DNA of 64,000 nt, from assembly GCA_002794735.1 (NCBI GenBank), contig NBAZ01000020.1, positions 124,001 to 188,000 of the forward strand. Reading direction: 5' to 3'. The stretch comes from Pyrrhoderma lamaoense. Lineage: Eukaryota; Basidiomycota; Agaricomycetes; Hymenochaetales; Hymenochaetaceae. Positions 60,927-64,000 of the stretch are shown here, piece after piece (position 1 is the stretch's first letter; every line of letters begins with the position of its first letter). The notes beneath the pieces were generated by a model, which was not told the origin of the DNA, searched no databases, and was given only the letters and a program-made list of their open reading frames with translations. The position numbers and the translations under genes are program-made.

Positions 60927-63900
60927 TTAGTGTGAATTAGCTCTTGGACGTAGGCGCACTTCTTTCATGTCAAATCTCAGGTCTGCCAGTTCTTTTCCCT
61001 CTGGTACTGGTACCATTAGATTGGCCAAGACTTCGGCATGATCACATTTTGGTGGAGGTTCAAAATTTCGTAAGCGCATCTCAACCAAGAACTCTGTGTC
61101 TCGGATCTGTTGGGCCCAAACCCCGAAGAGACCCTCCAATTCTTTATACAAGAGGAATAGTGAGGCAATGATGAAAATCCCAGGATAGATGTAGAGGACT
61201 GTATACGGAATGTAACAGAGGCAAGATAAGTACGATGTGCCATGGGTATTTTTGGTTTGTAAAGTGAAGAGAGACGACTGACAGAGTGTATTTGAAGTGA
61301 TTTTTGATGGAATGACTTGCTGTAACCCAACGACAAGTAACATAGGGAGGAGGAGCATTCCAAGCAAACCGATAGTAGCTGGTGCAATAATCTCGTATGT
61401 AACTTCGACTACATCTAGGTACATCAATCCTGAATCTCGCATCTAAAGTGATAAAGGAGTCTTGTTAGTTGTTGATCTATAATAAGAACAAGTATATCTA
61501 CTTACAGCGTTGACGGCTGCATCGATACGAGCTTGTCGACGGAGATGTAGCGTTGAGAAGTAGATTTTTGCATAGACAATACCCAGAGCCCAAGAGTGAT
61601 AGATATTGATATGTAAGGTCAACGATGGATCGACCATAATTCGGAATGGATGAACAAGGTAAACTTCCACCACCAAGGAGATCAATATTGGTATTACAAT
61701 CCCAAGCCAGAATGTCACCCATGCCAGAATGCTGAAACGTATCACACTGCGCTTGAAGACATACAAGGCGAAGGTAGCCCGATGACATCGTTCCTCCTCC
61801 TCCTCATCATATTGGCGCCATCTTTCCATACTACTCAATAACTTCCCGACTGCATAGCAGCCCCAAAGCAGGTATATGCCGACAGCTAGGGAGTACATGT
61901 CATGGGCGTCGTTTTCTAAGAAAAATCCTAGAACAGAACGACCGAGCCATATCGTACAGGCAAGAATTGATGTTACTAGCACAATCGCCGCCGCCCAGAA
62001 GGAGGCTAAGAAAAGTATCACACGCCACTTGAAGTTAGGTGGTAAGTATACTATCGTGTAGTCGGAACTAGGGTCTCTTTGAGCCTTTTCTGCTTCTGCA
62101 TTTTGCATCTCCATGAGTTGTCTCCCTTCCTCGTCGATGGGCACTCCTTCAGCAGTGACAGCTACGGTAGCTCTCATCTCATTAGGTAGAGCAATATTAT
62201 CATTGGCGGGAACTCGGCGATAACTTCCGTCTACAATCTCCGTAGTGCTTCCCGGTCTCTCTGTTGGACTCTTATTTCTTATGTCTTGTTGGAGCAACAG
62301 TGAAGAAATGATAGAACCTATATTTTTTGAAGGCCTCATCTCATCCGGATGAAGACCCCCAAACATGTATGAGGAGATTCTTAGCTTCTTACTTGCCCAT
62401 TTCCAGTATGCTAAAGAAATAGTATATATGAAGTACCGAGGCCTGAATTGCTGCATTGTTGAAGGTACAACGATATAGAGGAAGAGAAGGTCCAGTGGGA
62501 TTTGTGAGATCGGTTGTCTATAGCATTATATCAGCAATGTTACAGAGATCATATGCGGCACAACTAACCGTGATTTCCAACGGATTGGGAATAACACAGA
62601 ACCCCACATTTTAAAACAGTATACCATGCTAAATGTCCCAACTACGGCGACGAAAAGATATAGTGTGGTACTGACAACAAGTTTTTTCAGCTGTCGGATA
62701 GTCGGACGGTCGAGAATGTCTCGAATTGGTTGAAAATTCCTATCTGACGGATCCTTTATAAACCACATTCCGCCAGGGCGGATAAGCTTACGACAAGAAG
62801 CTGAGGGAAAGGTTAACAATGGATGAGATGAGAAGCTAATTTCATACATACCAAGAACTACTGCGAATTGATACCTTTAGAAAAATCAGCGATTAGAGAC
62901 TCATAATATTGATAAGTTTGTGGCCATTCAACGTACATATACATTGTTCCACAAAGCCAGTGGTAAAAGAAGCCTGTGGCTGGTGCGTACATGAAATATG
63001 CGATTCGGGTACCCGGAGACGCCTCAGGAAAGAGTTGTAGTGAACATAAGTCGAGCATGGAACCGCATACGAATGGGAATATCACAAGTTCCGTAATGAT
63101 AAAAAACGCGACCTGAAGTTCATCTTAACAGGGAGCAGTGTATAGTAGTTGGATGATATTCACCTTTAGGACTACAAGTTGTTGTCGAACGGCAGTGCGG
63201 ATCGCCCTACCAGCACTTTGGACGTTCCCAACGCTTAGTAAATTCATATAAACAGCAACCAAAAAACCAGCCAGTAGATATCCAAGAGATATAGCAAAGA
63301 ACCTATTCATTGAGCCATCCCCAACTGCAAGATCCATCCATGTAGTTTTTAACAAGTTCACATTCAGCCGGATCTGTCGTCCGATTCGTGCAAAAAATGC
63401 TTCAACCGCCCGACCAATAGGTGTGTTCACTGAGTTTTCAAATAGGTCAACAAGCACTTTGCCACGGTGTTCAGTAGAATTTGACGTAAGTAAATTCGGG
63501 TAATTTCCTCCCATGATCTGATGTGGAAATCTCAGTTGTTTTAGAAGTTTGTATTTATGGTAACAGGCCTACCTTTGTCAGTAGTGATGAGCTTGTAGAT
63601 TGCAGGACTTTATCTGCTTTTGGGGAATCAACTGACGAGTAAGAGATGAATTTGAAGAAGGGTGAAAGACTGCGAGATAGCAGCAACGTTACGATGTCAA
63701 CTATTGGGTCAGTAAACCATCGTATTACTCTGATTGGCCATTGTATAATATGTAAGAATCGGATAGGCTCTAACTAAAAAGAACCAAGGAAAGATGAGGA
63801 AAATAGTGATTGTTCGTCTAATAAAAACATACTAATAGCAGTGCAGTGGTCTTGCCTACAGTGAAAGGAAGCCACACTGCAAGACCTACGGTCGTATCGA

Positions 63901-64000
63901 GTACGAAAATTATCAGAGCAGCCTATATCAGAGATTAGTAACAAAAAGGTTTATATTGGATTGCACCACTAACATGCTGAAATACAGCGATTAATGGTCC
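60927..64000 (-). CDS. SSM4: DOA10/SSM4-like ER ubiquitin ligase, C-terminal part (continues past right edge)
   Basis: Polytopic ER-membrane E3 ligase for protein degradation (MARCH6/Teb4 family). Only the C-terminal half is inside the window; the N-terminal RING-CH domain would lie beyond 64000. Visible on the minus strand: several membrane spans with FFAISLGYLLAGFLVAVY; FFYHWLCGTMYMY; the conserved CRKLIRPGGMWFIKDPSD, NFQPIRDILDRPTIRQLKKL; LFPIRWKSR; PISQIPLDLLFLYIVVPSTM; FRPRYFIY and SSYMFGGLHPDEM. The last exons end with a span (IIAPATIGLLGMLLLPMLL) and VRLRPRANSH, stop at 60927. Many short introns, no frame break noticed. Confident for family, partial by position. Confidence 0.88.

Noticed and set aside
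1..64000. Programmed frameshifting or widespread pseudogenes as explanation of frame breaks
   Set aside because: The breaks affect essential genes such as CDK7 and argininosuccinate synthase, all need a missing base, and sit at different homopolymers without a shared slippery motif; base-calling deletion is simpler.

Overview
The window is nuclear DNA of a filamentous basidiomycete, most likely an Agaricomycete. Evidence: almost every gene is cut by many introns of about 45-70 bases with GTRNGT donors, splice sites restore conserved eukaryotic proteins, and the content is fungal (PET117, NUXM-type complex I subunit, Zn2Cys6 regulator, four-signature laccase, SEC72, IPI3). A species cannot be named from this sequence. 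No rRNA, tRNA, CRISPR or prokaryotic operon was seen.

Layout, left to right: a RhoGAP gene cut by the left edge (1-2280, +); head-to-head ribosomal genes P2 (-) and S15 (+) at 3.0-4.6 kb; a Zn2Cys6 transcription factor (6.2-9.9 kb, +); COX23 (11.6-12.6 kb, +); an amidase (13.2-16.4 kb, -); the U2AF large subunit (16.8-19.3 kb, -) divergent from a nucleoporin with RanBP2 zinc fingers (19.6-23.1 kb, +); CDK7/KIN28 (24.1-26.2 kb, +); complex I subunit NUXM (26.7-27.8 kb, -); a protein kinase-like gene lacking catalytic residues (28.6-31.3 kb, -); a 255-base TA-flanked MITE (31.9-32.1 kb); IPI3 (32.3-34.2 kb, -) divergent from a J-domain protein (34.4-35.8 kb, +); PET117 (36.6-36.9 kb, -) divergent from a large ankyrin-repeat protein with a nucleotidyltransferase-like N terminus (37.1-43.3 kb, +); a secreted laccase (43.7-46.3 kb, -); 3.6 kb with no supported gene; an unrecognised five-exon gene found by reading splice sites (49.9-50.8 kb, -); an APP1-type phosphatidate phosphatase (51.7-54.2 kb, -); SEC72 (54.6-55.5 kb, -); an unrecognised membrane protein with proline-punctuated repeats (55.8-58.5 kb, -); argininosuccinate synthase (59.0-60.7 kb, +); and the C-terminal half of the DOA10 ubiquitin ligase, running off the right edge.

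The genes are mostly unrelated housekeeping functions: ribosome and ribosome assembly (P2, S15, IPI3), mitochondrial respiratory chain (COX23, NUXM, PET117), splicing, transcription and nuclear pore (U2AF, CDK7, nucleoporin), ER (SEC72, DOA10, perhaps the repeat protein). They do not form a visible pathway cluster.

The most important caution for a reader: about twenty places in at least ten genes need exactly one extra base to restore a conserved reading frame. Wherever a single-base shift can be assigned a direction, a base is missing, usually in a short homopolymer. I read these as base-calling deletions of the assembly, not pseudogenes. Other striking points are very small exons (9, 10, 16, 16 and 18 bases) that carry invariant residues, two GC-AG introns, the MITE, and two unrecognised protein architectures.
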